From assembly GCA_947474435.1 (NCBI GenBank), contig CANJII010000003.1, forward strand, positions 1 to 64,000: 64,000 nt of DNA, read 5' to 3'. Position 1 is the stretch's first letter. Each line of letters opens with the position of its first letter. This stretch comes from Chitinophagaceae bacterium. Lineage in GTDB: Bacteria > Bacteroidota > Bacteroidia > Chitinophagales > UBA10324. Below the pieces are notes generated by a model. It was not told where the DNA came from and ran no database searches. It saw nothing but the letters and a program-made list of their open reading frames with translations. Made by a program: the position numbers and the translations under genes. Of the stretch, positions 51,040 through 61,600 are shown one piece after another.

Positions 51040-54000
51040 TCATTGTGCACCAATCTGACTTCCATCGCAAAGCCTGTCGCAATCATACAGCAAATTGAAA
51101 TTTTGATTTAACTCTTGAGGGCGCTCACCATTTTTAATTGCTTCAATCATTTTATTAATCAATCGCGTGCGTTCAACTTTTATGAAGTCGCGCTTTTGCT
51201 GGTCGAGTTGCAAACTGAAAAAACAAATTCCATCTACGAAAGTGTATTCGGGTTTTGCATAAATGCTCAGCGGATTATTGTTCCACAAAACAAGGTCGGC
51301 ATCTTTACCAACTTTAATGCTTCCGGCTTTATCATCAACATGCAACATTTTTGCGGGGTTGAGTGTGCAGAGTTTCCACGATTCAATTTCGCTGAGCCCG
51401 CCATACTTAATTGACTTCGCAGCTTCCTGATTCAGGCGGCGCGCCATTTCTGCATCATCAGAATTTATTGCAGTCACTACTCCCGCTTTTGTAAGTATTG
51501 CTGCATTGTATGGAATGGCATCGTACACTTCATACTTGTATGCCCACCAATCAGAAAACGAAGAAGCATAAACTCCGTGCGCTTTCATCTTGTCGGCAAC
51601 TTTGTATCCTTCCAAAATGTGTGTGAAAGTGTTCATCTGAAAGTGCATGCTGTCGGCAACATGCATCAGCATATTTATTTCGCTCTGCACATACGAGTGA
51701 CAAGTGATGTGTCTTTTTGAATTTAGAATTTCTACGAGCGCATCCAATTCTAGATCGCGACGCGGTGCAGTGAGTGTTGTTTTATTTTTTGCAGCAGTTG
51801 AATTCCATTTATCCCAATCACTTTGATACTCACGCGCGCGAATAAATGCATCGAACATTGTTTGCTCCACACCCATTCGTGTTTGCGGAAAGCGAACGGT
51901 GTTGCGGTCGCCCCAGTTTGATTGCTTCACATTTTCTCCGAGTGCAAATTTTATGAAGCCCGTCCAACCCGCGAATTTTAGTTGCTCCGGCGCATAACCC
52001 CAGCGAAGTTTTATCAATTGAGTTTGTCCGCCGATTGAATTTGCAGAGCCGTGTAATAAATGAGATGCAGTAACACCTCCAGCGAGGTTGCGATAAATAT
52101 TTATGTCTTCCGAACTCACCACATCACCAATGCGAACTTCAGCTGTAACAGATTGCGTTCCTTCATTCACTCCCTGCGAAATGGCAATGTGCGAATGTTC
52201 ATCAATAATTCCTGAAGTCAGAAATTTTCCGGTCGCATCAATCACCCGAGCATTCGCCGGAGCAGAAATATTTTTTCCGACTTGCTGAATTTTTCCGTTG
52301 CTGATTAACACATCGGTGTTTTCTAAATTTCCTTCTGCTTCATTCGTCCACACGGCTGCGTTTTTGAAGAGAACAGTTTCCTGTTTCGGAATGGTATCCC
52401 AGCCATAAGCGCAGAAAGGATAAATCACATTTCCGAAAGCGGGTTTCTTGTTTTTATTTTTTGAAGAATCGTTTTTCGACTGCACATCACCTGTCCTTGT
52501 TGCAGTCCATACAACTTCTTTTCCTAGAGGGTCAAGACCTTTTCCGGAAAAATTTTCTCCTTCAATAAATCCATTGAGCCGATACAATTGTTTTGAAGAA
52601 TCTTTCGGCATGGCAAACGAAAGCGAAATCAGATTATCGTTGAGCGAAAATTTTACATCGGCTTTTGTTGAATCATGAAACTGCAATTGGGTAGAGTTGG
52701 AAGAAGGATTTTCAATGGTGAGTTTTATTGCTCCCATTCTGTTCAATGTGAAATCATAAGTTCCTTTCAGCGATGAAAGTTGTTCATCATTCACACGATA
52801 CATTTTTCCTTTCACCCAATTCTGATAAATGATATTTTCATCATTGAAGATGGAATCAGAACAAATAATAAAATTCGCGAGCTTACCTTTTTCCAATGAA
52901 CCTAAATTATTCAGTTCGCCTGAAAGCTGCGCCGGTGTGTATGTGAGTGCCTTGAGTGCATCCGATGCCCTCAACCCATAAGCAATCGCCTTATGAAGAT
53001 TTTTCCAGAAGGCATCATCGCTGCATCCTTGTTTTGTAATGCAGAAATTTATTCCTGCATTGTTGATTCGAAAAAGATTTGCAGGTGCTTGCTCCCAATT
53101 CATTAATTCAGAAAGCGAAATCAAATCAGCATCATTCGGATCATTTACATTGTATGGTTTGGGAAAATTGATGGGAATGATGAGTGCATCACCCGTTGCT
53201 TTTATTTCATCGAGTCGTTTGTATTCATCACCCGTTCCCTTGATAATAAATTTTATTCCGAACTCATCACCGATTTTATCTGCGCGCAAAACACTGAGGT
53301 CATTATCCACCTGAAAAATTTGTGGAAGCGATAATTGATTGTTCAATGCCTCGAGCGAAATATTTTTTTCTTCGTTGTTGCCGCCGGATTTATACCACTG
53401 CGCATCATAAAATGTTTGCCGCAACAAAGCAATGCTGCCCATGAGTGATGAAGGATAATCCTGTGTGCTTGTGCCTTTATTGAAAGAATAAAACGAAGCA
53501 ACATTTCCGTGCAACAACATTTCATTATCACTTTCATTTCCTGCGAGCACCATCGCACCGGTACCGCGCATGATTCCATCCATGTGATGAGTGACCACTG
53601 CACCGAAACCAAGCGATCGCAAATTCTCCGCTTGCTTTTCATCTCCTTGAAAAAAATCGGCGCCATTCACTTCCGGCATAATTGCCTGATTCCAATTGTA
53701 CGCGCCTGATTTGTTACTGAGAAATTGTGGTCCGCGCTCATTTGGTCGAGATTCTGTTTTTGCCATTCCATAGTTGCTGAACAAATCAATGAACGACGGA
53801 TAAATAAATTTCCCCTTGCAATCAATCACTGTTACACCGGCGGGAACTGAAACAGTATTTCCAACCGCAACAATTTTTCCATCGTGAATCAGCAAGGTCG
53901 CATCGTTCAAAAATGTTTTGTAATCAACAGCAATGGTAGCGTGCGTGAATGCATAATTTCCTTCGCGCTCATCGTGTGTTCCGTTTACGGGAAATGTTTG

Positions 54001-54087
54001 CTGCGCGAAAGCGTTGTTGGTGAAAGCACCAACAACGGCTAAAAAGTAAATGGTGAAAAAGAGAGGGGCAAAAATTGTTTTCTTCAT
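51040..54087 (-). CDS. Secreted double amidohydrolase, N-terminal half metal-site-less
   Basis: The protein has 1015 residues from the ATG at 54087, which begins a clear signal peptide (MKKTIFAPLFFTIYFLAVVG); a longer frame upstream lacks one. Two amidohydrolase domains lie in tandem. The first (about 40-460) has PSFIDLFSNYG where HxH is expected, so it seems inactive. The second (about 560-990) keeps the site: GIIDEHSHIAIS and later HVADSMHFQMNTFTHILEG, ITCHSYVQSE and AINSDDAEMARRLN. It is probably a periplasmic imidazolonepropionase- or dipeptidase-like hydrolase of unknown substrate. It pairs with the smaller amidohydrolase at 49135-50442. Confidence 0.87.
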   Translation of the reverse strand: MKKTIFAPLFFTIYFLAVVGAFTNNAFAQQTFPVNGTHDEREGNYAFTHATIAVDYKTFLNDATLLIHDGKIVAVGNTVSVPAGVTVIDCKGKFIYPSFIDLFSNYGMAKTESRPNERGPQFLSNKSGAYNWNQAIMPEVNGADFFQGDEKQAENLRSLGFGAVVTHHMDGIMRGTGAMVLAGNESDNEMLLHGNVASFYSFNKGTSTQDYPSSLMGSIALLRQTFYDAQWYKSGGNNEEKNISLEALNNQLSLPQIFQVDNDLSVLRADKIGDEFGIKFIIKGTGDEYKRLDEIKATGDALIIPINFPKPYNVNDPNDADLISLSELMNWEQAPANLFRINNAGINFCITKQGCSDDAFWKNLHKAIAYGLRASDALKALTYTPAQLSGELNNLGSLEKGKLANFIICSDSIFNDENIIYQNWVKGKMYRVNDEQLSSLKGTYDFTLNRMGAIKLTIENPSSNSTQLQFHDSTKADVKFSLNDNLISLSFAMPKDSSKQLYRLNGFIEGENFSGKGLDPLGKEVVWTATRTGDVQSKNDSSKNKNKKPAFGNVIYPFCAYGWDTIPKQETVLFKNAAVWTNEAEGNLENTDVLISNGKIQQVGKNISAPANARVIDATGKFLTSGIIDEHSHIAISQGVNEGTQSVTAEVRIGDVVSSEDINIYRNLAGGVTASHLLHGSANSIGGQTQLIKLRWGYAPEQLKFAGWTGFIKFALGENVKQSNWGDRNTVRFPQTRMGVEQTMFDAFIRAREYQSDWDKWNSTAAKNKTTLTAPRRDLELDALVEILNSKRHITCHSYVQSEINMLMHVADSMHFQMNTFTHILEGYKVADKMKAHGVYASSFSDWWAYKYEVYDAIPYNAAILTKAGVVTAINSDDAEMARRLNQEAAKSIKYGGLSEIESWKLCTLNPAKMLHVDDKAGSIKVGKDADLVLWNNNPLSIYAKPEYTFVDGICFFSLQLDQQKRDFIKVERTRLINKMIEAIKNGERPQELNQNFNLLYDCDRLCDGSQIGAQ

Positions 54088-54119
54088 CGAATGTTTTTTT
54101 CGGGGAGCGAAAAGTAAGA

Positions 54120-54152
54120 TTTGAAATGGAATGTTTAATGATTTTACATTCG
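54120..54152 (+). promoter_or_regulatory. Promoter of the alpha/beta hydrolase gene
   Basis: TTTG (54120-54123), a 21-nt spacer, and TACATTCG (54145-54152, one mismatch to TAnnTTTG), 11 nt before the ATG. The spacing suits Bacteroidota sigma factor. Confidence 0.4.
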
Positions 54153-54163
54153 CCTTTCTCATT

Positions 54164-54964
54164 ATGGAAAAAACAATACAACACTTAGATTCAAACATCA
54201 GCTATTCCGTTGAAGGTGCAGGCGAAACACTTGTGTTGCTACACGGTTTTTGTGAAGACAAAAATATATGGAACGAATTTAAGCGGCCACTTCTATCAAA
54301 TACAAAAATCATTTGTATTGATTTACCCGGATTCGGAAAATCATTGCCGGGAAAAAATCATTCATCAATTGAGTTGAGGGCTGAAGCAGTGCTTGCCGTT
54401 TTGAATAAAGAACAAATTGAAAAATGTTATTTACTTGGACATTCCATGGGTGGTTATGTAGCTCTTTCATTTGCTGAAAAATATTCTGGCAGATTAAAAG
54501 GTATCGGGCTATTTCACAGTTCATGTTTTGCAGATGATGAATTGAAAAAAGAAACCAGGAAAAAAGTAGCGGAGTTTGTTTTAAAAAACGGAAGCCGCGC
54601 TTTTGCCGATCAACTGTTTCCAACTTTGTTTGCACCTGAGTTTGCAGAAAACCACAAAGCATTAATTTCTGCATTGGAAGAAAAAGCTGCAACCATTCCC
54701 GAACAATCAATAGCTAACTCATCATTGGCGATGGCTGAAAGAAAAGATTTATCAATAATTCTAAAACAAACTATTCTACCTGTTCTATTAATTATCGGAG
54801 CAAAGGATTTAGCCATTCCGCTTGAACGAAGTTTGATGATGGCTCATCTGCCAAACTCAGCAATAATTTGTTTGCTCGAACAAAGCGCCCACATGGGAAT
54901 GCTGGAGGAGCCTGTTAAATCTATAATGGCAATACTAAACTGGATGAAATTACTAAAGGGCTGA
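54164..54964 (+). CDS. Alpha/beta hydrolase
   Basis: This 266-residue protein starts at ATG 54164 (MEKTIQHLDSNISYSVEG). The oxyanion-hole motif LLHGFCEDKNIW, the nucleophile elbow LLGHSMGGYVAL (Ser), the acid region VLLIIGAKDLAIPLE (Asp) and the catalytic His in EQSAHMGMLEEP are all present, so the enzyme looks active. There is no signal peptide, so it is cytoplasmic. The family (MenH/BioH-like esterases) does not fix the substrate. Divergent from the double amidohydrolase. Confidence 0.92.
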   Translation: MEKTIQHLDSNISYSVEGAGETLVLLHGFCEDKNIWNEFKRPLLSNTKIICIDLPGFGKSLPGKNHSSIELRAEAVLAVLNKEQIEKCYLLGHSMGGYVALSFAEKYSGRLKGIGLFHSSCFADDELKKETRKKVAEFVLKNGSRAFADQLFPTLFAPEFAENHKALISALEEKAATIPEQSIANSSLAMAERKDLSIILKQTILPVLLIIGAKDLAIPLERSLMMAHLPNSAIICLLEQSAHMGMLEEPVKSIMAILNWMKLLKG

Positions 54965-55093
54965 TTCATCGGATACTAATGAATAATCAATTCAGTCATT
55001 ACTTTCTTCTGTTCAGCGCAATTAATTGTTAGAAAATCTTAATTCTTAAATATATTAGTCGCGTTAATTTTAAATAGGTTATACAAAAACTGA

Positions 55094-56725
55094 ATGAAAA
55101 TCTGGGGGGTGATTTTATTTATTTTATGGTTTAGTTTTAAAAGCTATGCACAAAACACTCCTGTAGTAACACATATTCCTTCAAGCGTTGGCGATTCAAC
55201 AGGCATTGCATTATTAATTCATTTTCCAGACTCAGCCAGATATGATACTTGTGGAGCACCCATTGCTATTTTGGTTGCGGGTGGAGGCGGTTCAACCGGC
55301 ATTATTTATAATTATCCTGCTGTCATTTCTTACTTTGGCTTCATTCAGGTTTTCTTTAATTTTCCGGGTGGCGGAATTAACCCAATAGTAAGTGGCGGGA
55401 CTTATGATTTGCGAGGTCCAAATTGTATAAATGCCTTTAAAGATGTAATAAAATTTTGCAGTGGAGAAATTGCAGATAACGATGGAAAATATTTAAGCGA
55501 GTTAATACCCATAACACCAAACTATCAGAATGTAGGGTTGGTTGGTGGTTCAAACGGAGGAAACATTTCTCTTGCTGTAGCAGGAATTTATGGCAACCAA
55601 TTGCCCGGATTAAAATGGATTTGTAATTGGGAAACTCCGGTTGGTGATGGAAATATTTTAGCTGACATGGGCAACACAAATTTTGGAGGACTATTAACAA
55701 CTAACCTAGCTTATAACGATACCACAGGAGCATTTGATTATTCGAAACTGAAATACTGCGATACATTGTATTTTAATTACAATGCGAACTTTGATACACT
55801 TGCCGGATTTTATTACGATAATGATAATAACAACAGTCCGAATGATGTGGTTGACTACAAACTGGAACCATTAATTTATGGAACAGGGGTGAACACAAAG
55901 GCAAATTACAGCCAGAAAATTATTGAACTTGGTTATTCAATGGGATTAATTCCAAACCCAAAACCCTTTTATATACCAACACTTCAGGAATCAAAAGATT
56001 TCTGGAAATGGCGCAACGGTGAAAACTGGATAGACTCTATCTCTATTAAGCGACCTGATATGTTATTTATGGTAACTTCAAAAGATCATGATCATTACAT
56101 TAATTCGCCTGATCATCCCGGCGTATTAAATCAATACTCGAAATTTTTAAACACGAGCTTAAACATTGTTCGGCTTAATCCCGACAAAACATATTTGGAA
56201 TATGTTCTTGATTCTGTTTATCCCGGATTGCCTGATAATACCTGCTTCACTGTTTATGATCATTTAAGTATTCGTTCAGTTATGGTTCCGGATAGCGTTG
56301 ATCAGAAATTATTATATGCTGCCGGTGCTTGTGAACTGGCCGATAGAAGTATTCGTGGCGATTATCGCCTTCAGTTAGATTCTGTTTATGATAATTGTAT
56401 TCCATTTATTCCGGAAATTATTGACACCACAAACGACACCACTTCAACAGGACAAATAAGTGTGGAAATTATAAAGTCGAAAATTTATCCGAACCCTGCT
56501 GCTGATTTCACAACTCTTTCAATTTATACAGGTTATGCAGTAAACATATATTTACAATTGACAGATGTTACCGGACGAATAATTTATAATGAGAAATTAA
56601 ATTCATTGAAATCGGAATCAATGGATTTCCTCATCAATACTTCTGAATTGGAAAATGGAATTTATTTTCTGATGCTTCAACGAAACGAAAAAACAGAAGC
56701 GTTGAAATTGGAAGTGTTGCACTAA
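55094..56725 (+). CDS. Secreted alpha/beta-hydrolase-like protein with T9SS sorting domain
   Basis: This 543-residue protein has a signal peptide (KIWGVILFILWFSFKSYAQ). The middle has an oxyanion-like IAILVAGGGGSTG and a nucleophile-elbow-like LVGGSNGGNISLAVAG, as in alpha/beta hydrolases (Ser in GGSNGG), plus a His-rich SKDHDHYINSPDHPG that may hold the catalytic His. The sorting domain is at the C-terminus (SKIYPNPAADFTTLSIYT ... LENGIYFLMLQRNEKTEALK). The likely role is an extracellular esterase or peptidase-like hydrolase exported by T9SS (inference). Its stop overlaps the end of hpt by 4 nt, convergent. Confidence 0.85.
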   Translation: MKIWGVILFILWFSFKSYAQNTPVVTHIPSSVGDSTGIALLIHFPDSARYDTCGAPIAILVAGGGGSTGIIYNYPAVISYFGFIQVFFNFPGGGINPIVSGGTYDLRGPNCINAFKDVIKFCSGEIADNDGKYLSELIPITPNYQNVGLVGGSNGGNISLAVAGIYGNQLPGLKWICNWETPVGDGNILADMGNTNFGGLLTTNLAYNDTTGAFDYSKLKYCDTLYFNYNANFDTLAGFYYDNDNNNSPNDVVDYKLEPLIYGTGVNTKANYSQKIIELGYSMGLIPNPKPFYIPTLQESKDFWKWRNGENWIDSISIKRPDMLFMVTSKDHDHYINSPDHPGVLNQYSKFLNTSLNIVRLNPDKTYLEYVLDSVYPGLPDNTCFTVYDHLSIRSVMVPDSVDQKLLYAAGACELADRSIRGDYRLQLDSVYDNCIPFIPEIIDTTNDTTSTGQISVEIIKSKIYPNPAADFTTLSIYTGYAVNIYLQLTDVTGRIIYNEKLNSLKSESMDFLINTSELENGIYFLMLQRNEKTEALKLEVLH

Positions 56726-57258
56726 CACAACTGATATATTGCCGGAAGGTTTCTTCCATAGCCATCATAATCCAATCCATATCCAACTAAAAAATCATTG
56801 GGAACTTCGAAGCAACTGTATGAAACTTTTATGTCATGCTTCAATGCGGCAGGTTTAAATAACAGCGCTGATATTAAAATTTCTTTTGGCTGAAATCCTT
56901 TTAACACGGGCAAAAATTCATTTAATGTTTTTCCGGTGTCAACTATGTCTTCTATAATAATTACAGTGCGGTCTTTAATATTTATATCCAAGCCAACTAA
57001 AGTTTTTACTTGCCCTGTTGATTGTGTGCCTTGATATGATGCGAGTTTTACAAATGAAATTTCACTCGGAATATTTACCTGCTTCATTAAATCGGCGGCG
57101 AACATAAATGAGCCATTGAGTATGGCCAGGAAAATCGGTTTCTCCTCTGCAAATCGTTCGTTAATTTTTTCGGCCAGATCTTTTACTCTTTGTTGAATGG
57201 TTTCAGCAGAAATATAAGTTCTGAATTTTTTATCGAGTACCTGAATGGTTTCTTCCAT
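56722..57258 (-). CDS. hpt: Hypoxanthine phosphoribosyltransferase
   Basis: This 178-residue salvage enzyme converts hypoxanthine (and guanine) with PRPP to IMP/GMP. The PRPP-binding motif VIIIEDIVDTGKTL is complete; FLAILNGSFMFAADLM and the C-terminal VPNDFLVGYGLDYDGYGRNLP are typical. It overlaps the convergent T9SS cargo gene by 4 nt with no room for a separate terminator. Confidence 0.96.
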   Translation of the reverse strand: MEETIQVLDKKFRTYISAETIQQRVKDLAEKINERFAEEKPIFLAILNGSFMFAADLMKQVNIPSEISFVKLASYQGTQSTGQVKTLVGLDINIKDRTVIIIEDIVDTGKTLNEFLPVLKGFQPKEILISALLFKPAALKHDIKVSYSCFEVPNDFLVGYGLDYDGYGRNLPAIYQLC

Positions 57259-57322
57259 GCGGTAAATATAAAAGCGCAGAATATTTCATGTTAAAAATCT
57301 TGACGAGAATAATGAAAGAAAA

Positions 57323-58513
57323 TTATTTCACTTTTAATTTATCGCCAACGCTCAGTGCATTACTCTGCAAATTGTTGAGTTGCTTTAATTGGTCAACAGT
57401 AAGATTATACATTTTTGAAATGGCATAAAGCGTATCTCCTTTTTTCACTAGATACATATTTTCTGCTAAAGAATCAGTATGATAAGATGTCAATTCTTTT
57501 TGAATCACTTTTTGTTTGGTGCGAAGTTTAGGGGGAGAAATACGATCGCTGCGCAAATTCAATATCTCACCTGCCTCAGGCTCAGTGCCCATTATCATTT
57601 TATTTTTTTCATACAAGTATAAAAGTTGCATGCCATGCATTTGCGAAATCTCAAACATGGTTTCGTCTTCTTTCACTGTGTGGTAAGCTAAATCGCCATT
57701 GCGGTGTTTCGGTTGCAGATACAAACGATCGCCCGGGTGCACTTTTGTTTTTGAAGTCATGTCATTGTACTTCAATAACCGTTTCATTCCTAATTCATAT
57801 TCCGAAGCAATCTTCTGTAAAGTTTCTCCCAGCTTTAGTTCAATGCATTTTATGTTGTTAAAAAAATAAACCCTGCCATGTTGGGGGTCGCTTACCAAAT
57901 CAGAAACGATTGCATCGGTTTCAGGATCCTGATTTTGAATTTTACAAATTGCATTGGTACTGTCAAGGCTGTTTGAATTTGCAGTATAGTTTGCATCTAA
58001 TCCCAACAAATCGTATTGCTGCAAATTATTATTCTCAATTGCTGTAATTAATATTTCAGCATACTTCGGATTGGTGGCATAGCCACATGCTTTCAATCCC
58101 TTTGCCCATCCCTTGTAATCAGAAATATCCAATTGAAACAAACATGCATAACGGGGTTTGTTTTTTAAAAAATTACTGTGGTCTTTAAACGATTGATCGG
58201 GCGAATCATATTTTCTGAAACATTCATTTGGTGCATCATCATCAAAATGATAAGTATCACCGGTCCAATCCTCATGGCATTTTATTCCGAAATGATTATT
58301 TGCAATAGTTGCAAGTGAACTTCTGCCGGCTTCTGTTTCTATTATACCCTGACCAATTGTTATGCTGGCTGGAACACCGGTGCGCTTCATTTCAGCAATC
58401 GCCAATTCCTTGTAATTGTTTATGTAATTAATTACCCGCTGCTGATAAGTATCCTGAGCAGAAACTTTCAGTGCAGAAATAAAAATTAAAAAAAGGCAAA
58501 CTGTTCTCTTCAT
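57323..58513 (-). CDS. Secreted N-acetylglucosaminidase with LysM domains
   Basis: This 396-residue protein has a signal peptide (KRTVCLFLIFISALKVSAQ). The glucosaminidase (GH73-type) domain covers about 25-165 with GVPASITIGQGIIETEAGRS (catalytic Glu) and NNHFGIKCHEDWTGDTYHFD. Three LysM-like segments follow (about 205-260, 265-315 and 348-396, the last LVKKGDTLYAISKMYNLTV) and bind peptidoglycan. The role is cell-wall hydrolysis during growth or division. It lies 64 nt upstream of hpt on the same strand, so co-transcription is possible. Confidence 0.93.
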   Translation of the reverse strand: MKRTVCLFLIFISALKVSAQDTYQQRVINYINNYKELAIAEMKRTGVPASITIGQGIIETEAGRSSLATIANNHFGIKCHEDWTGDTYHFDDDAPNECFRKYDSPDQSFKDHSNFLKNKPRYACLFQLDISDYKGWAKGLKACGYATNPKYAEILITAIENNNLQQYDLLGLDANYTANSNSLDSTNAICKIQNQDPETDAIVSDLVSDPQHGRVYFFNNIKCIELKLGETLQKIASEYELGMKRLLKYNDMTSKTKVHPGDRLYLQPKHRNGDLAYHTVKEDETMFEISQMHGMQLLYLYEKNKMIMGTEPEAGEILNLRSDRISPPKLRTKQKVIQKELTSYHTDSLAENMYLVKKGDTLYAISKMYNLTVDQLKQLNNLQSNALSVGDKLKVK

Positions 58514-58615
58514 TGCAAAATAATTAACGACAATGTTCCGAAATTCTTTTATATCAAAACAATTTGAAAACCAACGAAGAAATTTGTTTTGTTTAAGAAA
58601 AGAAACAGAATAAAA

Positions 58616-61600
58616 TTATAAGTCGACAACCTGTGGAAGGGCAATTTTATTCTCCTTTACAAAATTGCACCAATGACAATCTTCTTTTCCGCAGCCATCT
58701 GAGAACTCCAGATTTTTTATTCGGGCGTAAGTTTCTTTCACCTGATTTTTTACAAACTCAATGGCATCCTTTGTCACCACAATTTTTTCTTTTACAAAAA
58801 CATTTTTCTTTTCGTCCTTCTCTACAAAATCCAGTTCGCCACTCAGCATATTCCACTTTTCTATTATGAAATTATCGAGCAGAATTTTATAGAAAACTAT
58901 TTGTCGCCAGTAGTCGCCGCCAATCGGATTTTTTTCATCGGGCGGAAGAAATTTTTCTTTTCCGTATTGCACGCTTCCGGTTTTGTAATCCACCACATTC
59001 ACATCGGCTCCTGTAAATTCAATCTTATCTAATTTTCCGTTTACAGGCACACCATCCACTTCAATATTTCGGATGGCATATTCTGTCACCACTACTTTGT
59101 TCCACGAGTTGATGTATTGATTATAATATTCAGGCAGAATTTGTTTGCCGTGCAACATTCTGTTTGTGTATTGTTTTTCGGTGAACGAATCTTTCTGCCG
59201 ACTCATTTCAAAACTGAAATCATTCAGCACATCATCAATGGATGGAAATTTTTTCTCAGCTGAATCGCGCATCTTCACAAACAAACGATTGAGCGCCCAG
59301 TGCACTGCATTACCAAAAGCCATTGAATCATTCTTGGCAAACGGCACATTCAATATCCGCTCGAAGTAATAAGAGATCGGACACTCTAAATATTTATTCA
59401 AAGCTGAAACGCTCATCGAAAAATTCTCAACTTTCGATTGAATAAAATCACGATCGAATAATTCGATGTGGGGCTTTTCATTTTTCAAAAGCAAGGTCAT
59501 TCCCATATCAAATAATTCTTCGGCCTCCACTTTTGATTTGGTAATTTCTATTCCGGTTCCGGCCATTACTTCGGCTACAAATTGCGATGCGGCTAATTTT
59601 TTTCCTTCGTTGTTAGTTTCAGCAAACGAGATGTTTAAATATTCTTTTGCTCTTGTCATTGCCACATAAAATAATCGTCGCAGTCCTTCAATTTTGTTAT
59701 CGTCTTTTGTAAATGTGAGTGTATCGGGCAATGAATAATTGCTTCCGCCACCTCCGGCGCTTTCCCATTTGTCAGCAGTGCACCCAATCAAAAACACATG
59801 TTGAAATTCCAATCCCTTGGCTGAGTGTGCGGTTATAAAATTTACTCCGTCTTCTCTGAAAACAGTTTTGTTCACCGGCAAGCCCAATTCATTTTTTTCC
59901 ATCTGCTCAATCATCTCGATGAACTGCGCGATCTTTATTCTCGGATGTTTGGCGCTTTCAGCTTTCAGAAAATCAAAGAAAGTAGTGAGCACCTGCATCA
60001 GCCATATTTTTTCATCGCTCTTTAAAATGTGTTGAAGCAAGCCGCTGTCGTTCAGTATTTCTTCGAACAACATTTGTAAGGTGAGATTGCCGGCATTCTT
60101 CAACCAGTTGGTTATATTTTTTTCGAACTTCGATAAAGCTTCAGGGTCTTTTAATTTTATCTGAGAAAGAGAATTGCGATCGGCTAAAATTTCGCGCCAC
60201 TTGTTATTTATTCTTTTTCCCCCTGCAAAAGCTGCCACCGCCGAAATATCATGCGGATGAATATGAAAAAAATGAAAGTGCATGAGTTGAAATAATAAAT
60301 ACTCACCACTGTGTGGCCGGCGCATTTCTTCATCTAAATATTTCAGTGTGGTTAAAATATTTTGAATCATTGGCAGATCAAGAATGTTTATCTTCTTGCG
60401 CACTTGATATGGAATATTTTTTTTCTCAAACAACTGAATCAGATTTTCCGCTTGTGCGTGTCGGTGATATATGACAGCTACATCGTTCAATGGAAATCCC
60501 TGTTCCTGCAATGCTTCAATCTGTTTTATAATTCCGGCTTGTTCCTGCGCTTGGTTTGGATACTGAATAATTTTTGGCGACACCTTCGATTCGGTCATTG
60601 CCGGATGACTTGCCGTTAGTGTTTTATCCAAATCAGGAATTTTATGAATGAGTCGCTCCTGGTTGTTATCAATTAAAACTTTTGATGCATCCAATATTTT
60701 CTGATTGCTACGATAATTTTCAGTGAGTACAATTGATTTTATATCGGCTCGATTGGCTTCATAAAAATCCATAATGTTTTTTACTCTCGCCCCTTGAAAT
60801 TCATAAATACTCTGATCATCGTCACCAACAGTAAAACAATTCGGCTTGTCCCAATAGTTAGTGAGTTGTTTTAATATTTCATTTTGAGAACCATTGGTAT
60901 CCTGAAATTCATCAACCAGAAAATATAGGTAGCGCTCCTGATAGTTGCGTAGCATGTTTTCATTTACAGCAAACGCTTTTACCACCCACAAAATCATATC
61001 GCTGTAATCATACCGATTTTGGGCCAGAATTTTTTTCTGATACACTGGAAATAATTCTGCTGCAGCGCGCAGTGTTTCCATTTTCTTTTTCGCTTCTTCT
61101 ATTGCATCTTTTTTTACATCGCCTTTTTTTATTCCGCGCGGTCCGTTATCGCGCTTGTAAATAAATTCATCGCGGGTTGGCAAATCATTTATGTAATCAT
61201 CAATGCTTTTCAGAATTTTTTCTGTTGACCAGTCTTCTTCCTTCATCATTCTGAAAAGTGAGTTCAAACGCTTCACTTCAAAATAAATATCTCCCTTCAA
61301 TCTTCTGATACTATTGGTTGGCGGTAATTCATCAATGATAGATTGCAGCAAAGAAATATTTTCTAAATCCGAAATCGGTTCCAGAATTCTTTTTCCGAAG
61401 TAATCGAGATTAGATTGAATCACCTCGTTACAAAATGCATGGAAGGTGTAAATGTTTACACGATAAGCAGTTGGACCGATAATTTTCATGAGCCGCTGAC
61501 GCATAGCGATAGTGCCCGCATCAGTATAAGTAAGGCATAAAATATTTTGTGGTGCAGTATCAGTTTGTGTTAAAATATTTCCGATTCGTGCTGCAATGAT

